The notes under the pieces: model-generated | The model's database searches: none | Told to the model about the DNA's origin: nothing | The model's input: only the letters and a program-made list of their open reading frames with translations | Position numbers and translations under genes: made by a program | Shown here: positions 25,291 to 38,200 of the stretch, piece by piece | How the letters are laid out: each line of letters opens with the position of its first letter | Numbering within the stretch: position 1 is the first letter of the stretch | Source: Paragonimus skrjabini miyazakii | Lineage: Eukaryota; Platyhelminthes; Trematoda; Plagiorchiida; Troglotrematidae | Direction of reading: 5' to 3' | Length of the DNA stretch: 64,000 nt | Assembly (NCBI GenBank): GCA_014338405.1 | Contig: JTDE01002335.1 | Span: forward strand, 43,811 to 107,810

Positions 25291-28200
25291 AAGTGAGCTC
25301 GCTTCATAGCTGATGGATCATCACTGGGTTTATTTTCTGCTACTCATTCATTCCAGTATTTCTCTGTAGCACTGATACCATTTCATACATTTAGGTTGCT
25401 AAATTTCCAGATCCAATTTTCTGACAGCAGTTCACTGTCAAACGCTTTTCTTTGAAACGGGGCGTATAATAGCCTCGTTAGCCCCTTCCATATCCTGATT
25501 CTTCTGTAAATCTTATGTAACTGTCGAATCTCATGGTTACCGTAGCGACGTGTTTTTCATAACTGTAGTGTTTTTAACGGATACTGAACCATTTAACACA
25601 AAACCGGAGAATATATCAAATAAGCTTTTTAATCGTAATATACCATATTTCTCACAGTGACCTTCTATGCTCTTGAGAGATCGTTTTAAATCGACAATTG
25701 CAAACAACGACTGTGAGACATATTTTACCGGCCGATAGACGTCACAGCACATTCAAATAACGTACAGCTTAATCATATAGACGCACGTACATACTATAAG
25801 AGTGAGCAAATTTGGGATGAAATGCAGTTTTATAACAGTTGAGGACAACTTTATCTTTGGCAAACGCATAAAAAGGATGAACCTGCTTAGAGGAAAAGTG
25901 AAGGACAAACGGAAACTACCACCGGTTGTATTTCTAGGAACACCACAATCGATTTTGGTTCTGTCACAAAAGACACGGCAAGCGAATGTTGTTTTCTTAA
26001 GGAATCCGCACATTTCCTGAAATTCAGATGTAAGGACACCCATGACCTCTGACGGTATGTTGTTATATTTCAGCTCGAGAGAAATGAACTAATTTCTGTT
26101 AACCACCACGCTGTTGGAATACGAAACATTTGTCATTTTGGTCAGACCCTTGCTTTACTAGCTGGGAATGGTCAACCGGAAATCCGAGCGGTCTTTGTGA
26201 CATATTAAGGTTCTGCGGTGAAATATGTCCAGTCGGTAATAAAAAATATCTTTACAACATCTACACGTGTCACTTGTGAGCCATACAGTTAAATAGAATA
26301 AGAGGAAAAGGCTGTATTGGCAAACGAGCTGACATATACTTTCATCTGTTTAGAAGTTCAATCCTTCGCAAAGAGCAATCGGCCAATTTGGCCAGGTCAG
26401 AAAGGCCCGGACTTATGAGAAAACAACATTACTGTACCAAGCAACAACAGATTTGGTATTTCAAGGCGTCCAGTTTCATACAATAAAGGAAGTTACATAT
26501 GAATTATGTTAAGCTGACCAAACGGAAGCAAACGTGGCTCAAATTCTCAACCTTGTAATTGGTAGTGAGCACTTCCAACAAGGAATAATCGCCGGCTGCA
26601 ATGAGTCACAAAAAAGCTATTTCGAAGAGTCTAGTGGTGATTGTTTAAAACTCTGAATGTTAGTCAACCGTGGTAAGCAACCTTTTAGGTTTAGGGCTGA
26701 GAATGTCAGCGGTTTGATGGTCGACTTATGAGATTAGAGTTCACTCTGACTTTGTGAATTATGAAATGATTAAACCAAGCTGGATGTACAGGTTAGTCCG
26801 TAAAGTTTTCTTGTTCATTTCTCACCTGTTTTAATGTGCTTAAAATCTCACTAACTTTACCAGTTATATTTGACGGACTATCTCAGATTCACTTGCTATT
26901 TTTACGGTTTTTGGACCTTTAAAAGATGAGTGCGTGTTACAAATTCATCGGTAGAATAATTGATTACTATGAAGCAATACGTTGGTGAAAAATGACCACA
27001 AAGTTGAAAAAGACCATGAGAGATTAGATGAAGGTGTATCCTTTACGGTCGGTAGAACTTTGGCAATTAATCACCAAAGCTTTGTTTGAAGCAATCCTTA
27101 CATGATAGTAGTTCACTAAAGGGAAGAGTAAACGTCCACACCGTCGTTAATGTTTCTTTGTTCTGGAGCCTGTCTTATTCGGATGAGCTGGAGAAAGGAC
27201 AAAAGTGGCGTTGTACAGGTGGGTAAGTTGCAAAATATCTCCAACGATTTCGACAATTAGTATGTGACGGGCTTGGAAACAATTGTCATGTTCATTATCG
27301 CTCGTAGCCCACGAGTGAGATGTCAAGTCTTCGGCAAAAAATGACTTCTATTGAACATTGTTTCAGAAGCAAAAAGGTTAACTGTACCAGACGTGAAACA
27401 GTTGTTCGGTTTTCCAAATCAAACAAGAATATCAAAGTACTGAGACAAGGGGGCATTTTGTTGAATACTTTGAAACAAATAAACAAATAATCAGGAACTA
27501 CGTATGTGTTTTTGGTATTGTCTTATTTTAAAGTCATACATTAGACCTTAAGTGCAAACCTAAATGACATCAGTTTAACGAGAAAACAGTCATTCTGTTT
27601 GTGTTTATTACACAGAAATAGGGCAAAAGGAGCATACATGACATTCGAAATTCATGCTGAACCTACAAATCGAACTGGCGGCTACCAATCTAGTAAAAAG
27701 CCTGAATGTTTTTGACTCTCACAAGTTTCAATAGTAACCCACCGTACAAATTCAACTTGACAATGGGAGTTTCACAAGATGCAACTGCTAGAATGATTCG
27801 TATGATGAACTCGATTTGTGCTGACCACAGTCTGTAAAAAGAAATGTATAGAAATGTTGTAATGTGAATCCTACAAGTTTAGGTTGTTAAAACTTAAACA
27901 CCACCTCCAGTAAACTATAGCCATTGAACTTAGATATGTCTTTCAGATCGCCTCTTTCTAGCTGGAGTTTGCAAATTGGCCTTCGGAATTGTGAGACGAC
28001 CACGTTAACTATTACATCTGTAACAAACTAAATACATTCAGAGGCTGAAGTAAAATGTTTGAGCAAATAGTGTTAAGCTTGCCTGATCACTTTGAAAACC
28101 TAACTAGCGGAATCGAACCGTTAGTTTCAATCGATAGCTTTGTGATCAAGACATTTTAGTTGGGTTGAAACATCTAAATTCACTGAACCTAATGAACCGC

Positions 28201-29686
28201 ATGTAAGTTGGTGACTGAAGATTGGTGAATTAAGGTTGTTACAGGTTCGGTGGATAAATTACGGGATAGTGAATACTTCCTTACTCCCTAGGTTATGCGA
28301 TTATTGAAATGTTCCCGAGTGATTATGTACCATTAATTCGGCGCAATAGTTATTAGATAATCAAGAACTTGATGGCTCTGGCTAGAATGGTTCAACAACA
28401 AGATAAATACATTGTTTCTAGTAACTGGGAATGAATGCATACATTCTTCCTCGCTGACCAGTGTTTCCGACGCACTCGGTTTGACTTTCATTCCAAGATA
28501 ACTGACAAGTTTCTGTTATATACTGTGGTTTTATACGCAAAGTACACGTGCAAGTTTTATATTCCCTCAAGGTAAAGTGTTCTGTTTTGCAAAGTTCGGT
28601 ACAATACTGAACTTGAATAATTGAACAGATTATAACAGCGGGAGAGGTTGGGGTTTCGCTTTTGTATAGAATACTGGTCATACAAAGAAATTTGCCTTGG
28701 CTGTGGTATGATGTGGTCGTTAAGTCAGTGAAAAATGTGCCTCAAAGATCTATGATAATGATGTCATTCGGCTTACGATTTACACCCTATCATTTCGAGC
28801 CCGTTAACTAATGATCTTCTCAGGTGTTTTGCGGTCTGGCACAGATATACCGCGATAGATCATATACGGCGCGATTGTACAGAATAGTTCCGAAAGACAG
28901 CATGCAACACATCTATTGTGGTTGACAAGTTGGCAAGTCAATTAGACAGGAGAATTAGTCTACTTTGTTTTAAGAAACAAACTTTTTTTTCCCAATCCAC
29001 TTCTTTAACAAATGGGTCGTATTTCTAGTTAGCAGCGTAGCGTGCATTCTACGTTTAGATGCATGGTTCACAATGCTGGTCCAAATCCAGCCAAACACCA
29101 GGTTTTGCACAATCAGATCATTTCTAAGTTAGTAAACCCTCTATAATACAGTGTGTCAGTGGAAGACCATGTACGTTTAACGCTAGAATTAAATAAGCCC
29201 AGCGTTGACGGTCCTGGAGGTTCAGATAGACAGTCTAGTCCATAATCATTTTCGAGATTCTATGTAACACTGAAGGTTGGGTAATTAGAGATGAGATTTC
29301 TTAAGTCTAGTTGGTGCGGTATCTAGAGTCAACTGACGCACCCAATGCCTAACTAGAGTATGCAGTGCCTGATACTTATTCGAATCTACTGGAAATCGTG
29401 GTCCTTAAAAGTTATCTGTTTAACCCGTAGAACAGTTGAGATCATGGAAGGAAATCACTTGTTTATGAGAACAGCTTGGGATGCGGTAAAACTTCCCTCA
29501 ATAAAAAGAATGAATGATTGTGGTTCCTAGGGAATTATTGGTTGAAAGGCTGTATTTTTGTAGGACACGGGCAAAAAATGTGTCAGATACAAAACCAATT
29601 TGATATGTATCCAAAGGTGCTCATGAAACTTCCATCACTTGATAAAACCCAAAACTTTTGTTAACAGCAATCTGAGGGGCGTATCG

Positions 29687-29707
29687 GGAGAGAGAGAGTG
29701 GGAGAGT
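29687..29707. repeat. short GA-rich simple repeat
   Basis: Sequence gggagagagagagtgggagag, a short purine tract with no further significance that I can see. Confidence 0.7.
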
Positions 29708-30672
29708 ACGTGTGACAGAGTAATACATGCGTCTTGGTGATGTGGATTGTTGAATAGTAGAAGCATGAATATTTTGCATATGGGCATTTTCAGACCTTTT
29801 ATGTACACGAAGAAACTACGTCTTACAATCAACACGGAATGCAATACACATAAGATTGTTAGATTCTGAGACGTGTAGAACATTCCTTGTTTTATCAGAA
29901 GGTCTCTTCTGAGTTGCGAGTAATTGTCGGCTTCAAGATACGGATGCCGGCCAATAACCTTCAGTATGGAAATCAACCAACTCAGCAAAGTTTGATGTGT
30001 GTTTCGGATAAAAGCGATTTCAAACAACTAAGTTATTCAGATGGCATCTTGTAATAACTCGATCGTTAAACTCAACACAGATCTGGTAGTCCAACAAGAC
30101 GCAATAACGTTTATGATCTTAATACTGTTTACAGACGTAACGGTGCAGGGAACGGTTAAGATCATACTCTAACTTAAATACTAAAAGTATGATTGACGTC
30201 ACCACATTGTTTTGACGGTCGTTTGCTATTGTAAGCAAAATGCTAAGCATATTATGTGTTCGCTAAGGAAACACACGTACAGGCTGATCACAGTAGACAT
30301 ATTTATACTTGAATTTCGATGGAAGCCAATAGATGCACTACTATTGTCTAGCAATGAATTCTGATCGGTACAGATAGCCAATCAGTACGGATTTTGTTTT
30401 CCAGTCGACTCATATATACTAAACTATAGCATATGTAAGTTACTTACCTCAGGTATAACGGTTGACTGTATGAAACCGAAAGAATGTGCCGCTATCAGGG
30501 CTCAAAGTAATACAGACGATTTCGGTGAATAACAACAGCGATTTTTGTGTGTAATAGGAAAACAACCAATAACATTTAATGATATTTCATTTTCTCTGAC
30601 AATCTGAACCGGTCACAATTTTACGGATAAATAAAACGGTCAAAGTGTGGTTAAGTAAACCAACTGAAGTAG

Positions 30673-30852
30673 TTATGAGCCCCGGTGGTCAGAGTTACAC
30701 GAGCGGAACGTCAAGTCAGACGCTAGTGATCATGTCGAGCTTCATGCAACTGTCAGTTGAGACTGCTAACTCAGTAGGGAGTATACTCAGATTGTATGAC
30801 GTGTATAATAGAGAGTACACTGGACAAATTGTTCCAGACACATGTCCACGAT
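30673..30852 (+). CDS. second candidate phase-1 cassette exon in PKD intron 2 (unproven)
   Basis: The + frame is open for about 290 nt here and ends at a consensus donor (cacgat|gtaagtta). With the acceptor-like AG at 30671-30672 the segment is 180 nt, phase 1 at both ends, so 60 codons could be added in frame. Content is Ser/Thr-rich near the start (QSYTSGTSSQT) and ends YTGQIVPDTCPR. No family resemblance. The acceptor is poor and other AGs upstream fit as well. Confidence 0.2.
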
Positions 30853-33014
30853 GTAAGTTAAGATCCAACTATTCTTGTCTATAACGTAACCATGGGTATC
30901 AGCATTGTTTTGACACAACTCAGCATTCTCACCTACAGCTCAAATGAGAGAATATCGAAGTGATTGTTGCAACATGGAGTATAAAACCGTTGATGGTTTT
31001 GGACCCCGCATACGTCGTCGTATGAAGAAACTTGCCTATTTTCTTCAGAAAATGGTGTCATTTTTTAACCATTGAACTGAGGATGAAATCTTTCCCTTCT
31101 TTTAAACCCAAACTGTTGACTAACAGCCACTTTACTAGTTTATGTCCATCCGCTTCTATGAATATTCAGAGTTGACCACCACGGATAAGTTGAGGCATTT
31201 AGAATGAACTGCACAGCAGAGGACTTGACCTTTTGCTGGTACAAGCAAATCATCAACGAGATGGTCGGCCGCTTACTAAAAGTATGATTCGAACAACCCC
31301 TTACTTTAACTAGTTCGATACCTGAAAGGATCCTGTCTAGATGCTGTTTTCCAAAACGACAGCCTTGGCCAAGAAGGCTAACAGAATTGCAACAGCCGAT
31401 GTCCTTGAAATGCATGAAATTAAGTAATTCTGTTTTGATGACAATTAACCTTCAGATCTGCTTCCAATAGGCGCCAACAACATGTTTGATAGTCATAAGA
31501 TATTCCCTGATACACGGCCACTAAACTCACTCAATTAAAGGACTCCATCTTGTTAAATTTTTCAGGCTTTGGTGTGACGAACAATTTATTTCATATTTGA
31601 AGGTAGCCTAGTTGTTGATTTGATACTTAGCATAAAGCTTAACTGTTATCTGGTCCCATGTTTTTGATGGATCCTTGCTTATTGACGTTGTTGGTAACAG
31701 TGGTTTGTATGTTTTCTTGAGCTGACTTGAATAGGATTAGCATATTGCGAGTTAACGTTATCAAAGAAGTGACGACACAAAGTGAGGTTTAATTTACCTG
31801 TTAATAGCGAGATTGAACGAGTTAAGGTCGTCTAAACGGTTATTCGATATATGTTGATTACATTAGTAGTTGAGATAGCAAAATTTCACCTCCTGACGTG
31901 AATAATCAATAATGTTAACTTAGACTGACTTACCATAAACAAAACATGTTTTTCCGAAGTTGATGCTTCATTTAAAACGAATAACTACGTTGTCCATCAC
32001 TTGAACTTTGTAATCTTTTGTAACAACACATTTTAAAGTACTGACAGCTAACATGCATCCGGAAACATAATTTTGAACGTTTGTCTATTTTACTCGCGTT
32101 ATACAAGTAAGACGTGTGAAGCATGAGACAAGTAGCAACATAAACCCATGTTTGTCTGCCTGTACTGCTGCCTGTCTTGTTCACTTCGGTTGTGTACTTG
32201 TTCACACAACAAAAACGTTGTCATGTTACATTTTTTTCTGGAACTGTGTTGTTTTCGTCGCTTTGTTTGGGCAACTTCGCATAGCCCAAAGGATAGACAT
32301 AGTCCTACAGGCAAGACTAAATTAGAAGAAATTTTGAGTGGTAAGTTTGAAGTACAATGACATTCATTTTGCTTGCTAAACATAAACATTGATGAAATAC
32401 AAAAACCTCACCATCCAACATCTGTTTAGCTAAGCAGACATGTCCAGTTCATTGTCGCTCTTAGTCTAAGTCGTTGTTTAAGAGGTTGCATTTGACCTAC
32501 TGATCTTGCTATCTGTTTCCAAATCCGTATAATTCCGAATTATTCGTTCTACTTATGTTCTTATTGCAAATACCAGCGTTACAGTTTCGGCCTAGCATTT
32601 TACAAACTATTTTCCTGCCAATTGCTCAATCACGGTTCCTTACTAATATAGTCCATACTGACTATAGTGTTTCAACCAGATGTATTGTGTTTTCGAAAAA
32701 ATCGTCCGATACGTGCTTAGTGGTAAGCATCTGACAACTACATTTTATGACGTGGTTGATTGGGATTGATCCACTGCAAGAACTATGGTTTGCTTTCGTC
32801 AAATAAGCAGACTTTTATCAGAGCTTGGGTAGATGCGTACGGAAGAGGTATTTTGGTGTTCATTTCAGGGGCATGATGAACTGTTTTATTTCTGGCATTT
32901 CTTGATAGTCCTTTTTGCTTTCCTTATCTGGACATCCTATTCACAGTTCGGCTGACTTCAGTTGGAATCAGTAATTTTCCACTTGAGCCTCAGTTGTCCG
33001 TAAATCAATTGGAT

Positions 33015-33347
33015 AGTGATTTGAGGCTTTGGGCAACATGACGAGAAAAGCAACCTGGCGAAATGTAATCGTTTTGGCTATTTTTATCGATCGCATGAAT
33101 AGTACAACCAACGAAATGTGATCAGGGAGTAGCAGCAACATCTCAGTGACCTTCACAGATTGAGTCGTTTATTCACAAGTGGTTGACAAGTTAGACTTTA
33201 TCACTCCTACCAAGGTGACACTGGTTGAAACGGTATGTCCTGAATATAGGGAGTCGAATGGTGTTTTTTGAACAATCTCACTCCAACGAACTTCAAAACT
33301 TCCGAGTTTCGATTATGTAACAACAAGCTGAACGAATTACTGAGGTC
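33015..33347. repeat. palindrome, left arm (333 bp)
   Basis: This arm is the reverse complement of 33488-33820. I count about 9 differences in 333 positions, all in the outer ~190 bases; the inner ~140 bases next to the gap look identical. The arms contain no recognisable coding sequence. A minus frame of 62 codons overlaps the outer part. Confidence 0.93.
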
Positions 33348-33487
33348 NNNNNNNNNNNNNNNNNNNNNNNNNNNNNNNNNNNNNNNNNNNNNNNNNNNNN
33401 NNNNNNNNNNNNNNNNNNNNNNNNNNNNNNNNNNNNNNNNNNNNNNNNNNNNNNNNNNNNNNNNNNNNNNNNNNNNNNNNNNNNNNN
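33348..33487. other. assembly gap, 140 N, at the centre of a palindrome
   Basis: Run of 140 N whose length differs from the 100-N placeholder at 8676, so it may be a sized gap. Mirror-image flanks run right up to both edges. Confidence 0.95.
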
Positions 33488-33820
33488 GACCTCAGTAATT
33501 CGTTCAGCTTGTTGTTACATAATCGAAACTCGGAAGTTTTGAAGTTCGTTGGAGTGAGATTGTTCAAAAAACACCATTCGACTCCCTATATTCAGGACAT
33601 ACCGTTTCAACCAGTGTCACTTTGGTAGGAGTGATAAAGTCTAACTTGTCAACCACTTGTGAATGATCGACTCAATCTGTGAAGGTCACTGAGATGTTGC
33701 TGCTACTCCCTGATCACATTTCGTTGGTTGTACTATTCATGCGATCGATGAAAATAGCCAAAACGATAACAGTTCGCCAGGTTGCTTTCCTTGTCATGTT
33801 GCCCAAAGCCTTAAATCACT
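33488..33820. repeat. palindrome, right arm (333 bp)
   Basis: Mirror of the left arm. The outer boundary is abrupt: homology stops at 33820, exactly the same distance from the gap as at 33015 on the other side. Confidence 0.93.
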
Positions 33821-36800
33821 GGAGTCTTTAGGTTTCCATCCTAATCCGTGGTGTTATAAACCTCATTATTTCACATAGGTCGGAGATAAAACTAAGGTAT
33901 GGAGCATCGCCTAATTCGTTCGCAACTTTAATTATAATGGCATGATCTTATCATCTTATTGCAAGTACCCTCTGACTTCCAGATGATCTCCAAAAACTGG
34001 TGTCTTCAATTGCGTGATCTGCACTCGAACGTACTATCGCCCTGACTTTGGACGACTGAACACCATACCGGCTTATCGTGTAAAACTGGATCTAAAATAT
34101 AAACCATGCGAACAATTGAAGTTTTTTAAGATAAACGGTGCTTATCACCTTGTATCTAACTACCGAACTGATTCACCTTTTGTGGCAAATGCTTTAACGA
34201 TTCGTCAGTACTTGTGGTATATTAACTTTGTCATATAAATTGCTTCATCAGTTGTTACGTATTTGGAAGCTGCAGTCTTAGAGGCGGAAATATTTGTATA
34301 TTTTTAGTCTTGAGGTCTTTCCGACCACTGGGATAAAAAATTTCTTTTGGAGTAAATCAATTTGCTGAGCAGACGATATTAAGCTACCATTAAATGTAAT
34401 TTATTTTGTCCTGCTCTCTATATACTTTACAGCGATCATGTGTTATTACTACTATTCATGGAGACCTTAGCGATTACGCGTTAGCAACCACCTTTTTTTA
34501 CACATGGAAACTGATGGTAGCACCTTTGTAATAGATTGTTTGCAGTGCCGTTTTTTCACCTTGTTGACAGTCATAATTTTCTTTGTTGTCCTTATTATTG
34601 ATGTGACTGAATTCGCGTAGTATTGATTGTCTACATTTATCCCAATGCCTTCACGAAGTGTCCGTTGTATTTAGGTTATTTTAAAGTACAATCATTTTGC
34701 AATTTAAAACGTTCATTTCTATTGTTTGCTGTACGGCACAGTAACCCTTTTGCCATTAAAGATGGTTTCGAAAGCCAAATTTCGAGAAGTTGGTCCCTTA
34801 GAAATTTCCACTCATCGGCACCAAAGTGTATTTCTGTATTCTTGCCCGCCAGATGACAGATAAGATTTTCTCCTTTAATTCTACTGTAAAAAAGCTGTGA
34901 ATTGTGCGCAGTAATCGGTTCAAGTAATGCCTTTGGGGGTGTATACTGAGTTCTAGTAAAGCACTCGGAAAACAAGGCAGGAAAACCACTTGAAATCAGT
35001 GTGTGAACTTGATGTGAACGGAACCTTTGGATATTGGCTTATAAAAATAACTTTGTCGAGACTAAGCACGAAAGACAGGTTGGTTGCTAGCATGAATGTA
35101 TGCCGGTGTGTTGTCTTTTATACTGTTGTTGCACGATAGAATGTATCGTTTGTACCACTAAAAGCATATGAAAAAACTGGAATGAAATTCACACGGTATG
35201 CATCGGAATCGTTCGTTGTAAATCCGTCGGTAGGTGAGACAGTTAAGTTGTACCGCTTTATTGCTCTGTAGAAACTGAAGATCCCAACCAGTATTACCAT
35301 TCAGTGGCAACAGATACTGATGGACAGTATCACTTGATATGCCCACTCCTGATATGTCATCATAAGCGAAAGAATATGTCAACTAAAAGGTTCCCCACCC
35401 CCTATTAAACTGTTCAATAAAAGTTCGATTTTGGTCTCAGGCACTCAAGGGTTTGTTATCAACAACCTGTCCATGGAAATGAGTATTATCGTGTTATCAG
35501 ATAGCCACTATGCCAAAGATATTGAACTGTGTCACAAGAATTGATAACCGTGAAACCTTCGACAAATTCTGTCCATGACTGTACTTTTTCCTTTGGCAAT
35601 CAATTCAATTCCGTGTTTATCCGTCGTTCATTCCCATGCATAGTGTGAACGATAGAAAAAAAATTGCCACAGCTATTTGTTAGCAATATTAGTCCGTCCG
35701 TTTGTTTCTTTTCATACTGTCAAAAAGTTGTTCTCATTCACAACTTTGTGAACTAAAGTTTGACTTGAGTGTGGGCAGCTGATCGATTCGGTAGTTGTGA
35801 TTGGGTCAGGCACTCCAAGTTCTAGTCGCTTTCGAATCTGTAGTAGAGAAGCATTCAAGTATAATTGCTCGCTCTGGATTGTTTTCATATTTATGATGCT
35901 GCTAAGCACGTGACGAGTGGTTCGGTATAGAGCCCACCTTATTGCTTTCTGCAACTATGGTGTTAGTCTACTCATCCATATGAGCTGTCGGTTATAATTA
36001 AAAATGATATACGATTCAACGGTTGTCAGGAAGTTAGGCTGCAGCGTTGCATGAAAAGCAAAAAAATATTTGAGGACGTGTTCAAGTATAACAGCTTAAA
36101 GAAAAGGAAACGGAACAACCATAATAACTCCTGTTAAACCAATTGGGAAACGTTGGAATTTGCAAAAAACCAGTCGATGACTGGTTAGCGACATCTTTAC
36201 ATATCTTTACATACTAAAAGGTACCAACAACCAACATCAAACTCAGCCGTATATGATAGAACCCGAGAGTTTTTGAATAGATAGTCGTCAAAATGTTAGC
36301 GCCCGAACTATCGATAATTGGATAGGTTATTGCACATTTTCTTTTCCTAACACTTTCCTACCATGAAGAACCTAAGCAGACAAGTTACACTTAGTTAATT
36401 TCTTAAAGGTATCAACTCAAAATTCTGTTCGTCCACTACGACGACAGTGTCTGTATGCTACAGTGATGTTTTGAATGAATAGAACTGATCTCTGGAAAAC
36501 CCAAGTTGCCATAAATGACACTAGGCTTCACCAACGTAGTTTACTAATTTTTATTATTAGGCCTATCGTTCAGTTAAAGATGTTTTTTACATGACAATCG
36601 GATAACTATCATGCCACTCACGTGATCAACCACATGATGCGGACAAAGTCGCAGCAACGACGATGAGTGGGCACACTAAATTTTGTCATGCCCTCCGATG
36701 TTTCGGATGAATAGCTCAAAGGTATTGCGCAACCAATGGTGTAGCAACTTTCTGATATCTCCCAAAAACTTGGCAGTGCCAGCTATCAATATTATCCCAC

Positions 36801-37139
36801 CATTTTCGCAGGCTAACAGAATAGCCTACTCAAGTTGATGATGAGGCTCACAGTCTCAGGTTCGCTGTGTAAGCAAAAGGGCATCTTAGTGGCAACGCTG
36901 TGAGCCTATAGTAAGACTTCGCTTTGTGATGGCATGGATGCTCATTTCAAGAACTTCAACCTGGTCGATCGGGTTATATAATACGGCTTATATGTTTTCT
37001 GAAAGAAAAGCTGAGGAAAAGTGTCATTTGTATAATCCTTTTAATAATTAGGACATTGCTTCCTAGAAATGAACTCAACCTCACTGAAATTCATCCAGTT
37101 CACTCATCAGTTAATTTTAATCAACGGTTGCCATGTTTC

Positions 37140-38200
37140 TCGATGAGAGCTTGGCTAGGAAATTCGTGCAACTGAACAATATGTCACACGTGCACTGTAG
37201 CAAATATACACGAATCATGTGCAGTCCTCCGGAGTGAAATTTCGAACATCCTGATTACACGTGGACATGTAATTAATTGTAAACAATAAGAAAAGGTTCC
37301 ATAAGGCGGAAGTCATGGCTTAAGGGATTAGACAGACAGACAAGAAGATACAATTAAAAATACAAAGTTGTTAATTACCAGGGCAGCCGCAAACATCAAC
37401 ACAGATTGTTTTTGAACACACAGGTGGAGATTTTGATGTCTGATAAACAAAGCTTCATCAAACTGAAAGATGCGTTTCCGCATAGACGATTAAAATATTC
37501 GAGAAAAATGAAAGTGTTGATTCAATGTGACGCCCTTATCCATTGCATGAAACGGTTAATAAGTTTTACAGTTTTATTCCAGTGAACGAATCAATATCAT
37601 CACTAGTTTTATGCATGCACTGTGAACCTCAAGTTCCAGAAGTTTGCTTTCCAATAAGTGAAGGGGGTTGTAACAAGCAGTCCCCTGGGTCCACTTCTAG
37701 ATGATTTCCTGATGGCTACGGTAGAATCTATACTGTGTTAAAGCTTGTCAAAACCGTTATTACAGAAAAGGTACGTAGATGACATCGTGACCATTTTTGA
37801 TAATTCAAGTGATTCAAACGCGTTAGTTTCGGAAATTGAATCAAGCACATTCAAACCTCAAGCTAGCTGGAGAGAACAAAGCAAACAATTGCCTTCCGTG
37901 CCTGGACATTCTATTTGTCCGAAGATGAGCTGGCACGACAGGAAGATCCACTTACAGAAAGCCTACCTGTTCAGGATAGAATATATACTTTTTCTTTCTG
38001 TTTCTGTCCAGTGCACCAAACGAGAAACTTAGTTTGAACGCTTTTTCACAGAGCGTGGAGGCTATGTACAGAAGACGACCTACCACTAGAAGTAAGCACA
38101 CTGACAGATACCATGTAGATCAATGGCACCCCTGCAGTCTATCAGGAAGTATGGAAGTGTCATCATTCCGAGAGTATAATTAACAGTAGTATCAAATAGG
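37140..38200 (+). mobile_element. Penelope-like element, + copy, RT palm with YVDD
   Basis: From 37205 to 37446 this carries a block shared, inverted, with 39786-40030, placing it in the 5' region of the element. A gap in homology follows where the N-terminal RT coding part should be. From about 37530 the translation resumes: a motif-B-like block VVTSSPLGPLLDDFLMA, then in frame 37745-38032 KRYVDDIVTIFDNS, the catalytic box. Next come HLQKAYL and KRETLV, a stop, TLFHRAWRLC, and near the end NGTPAVY in place of 'NGYPxxF'. These follow the Penelope order. Stops and frameshifts are present, and the thumb end and the GIY-YIG nuclease are missing beyond about 38200, where an opposed copy begins. 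Confidence 0.75.
37205..37446. repeat. inverted 5' block of the Penelope pair, left copy
   Basis: About 240 nt, reverse-complement related to 39786-40030 with roughly four-fifths identity by eye. Shared words include tgtgtgttcaaaaacaat, tgttgatgtttgc, taatcccttaagccatga and atttcactccgga. Weaker similarity continues outward to about 37140. Confidence 0.85.

Noticed and set aside
33268..33567. Identical 76-codon frames on both strands across the N gap
   Set aside because: They are an artefact of reading through N inside a palindrome.
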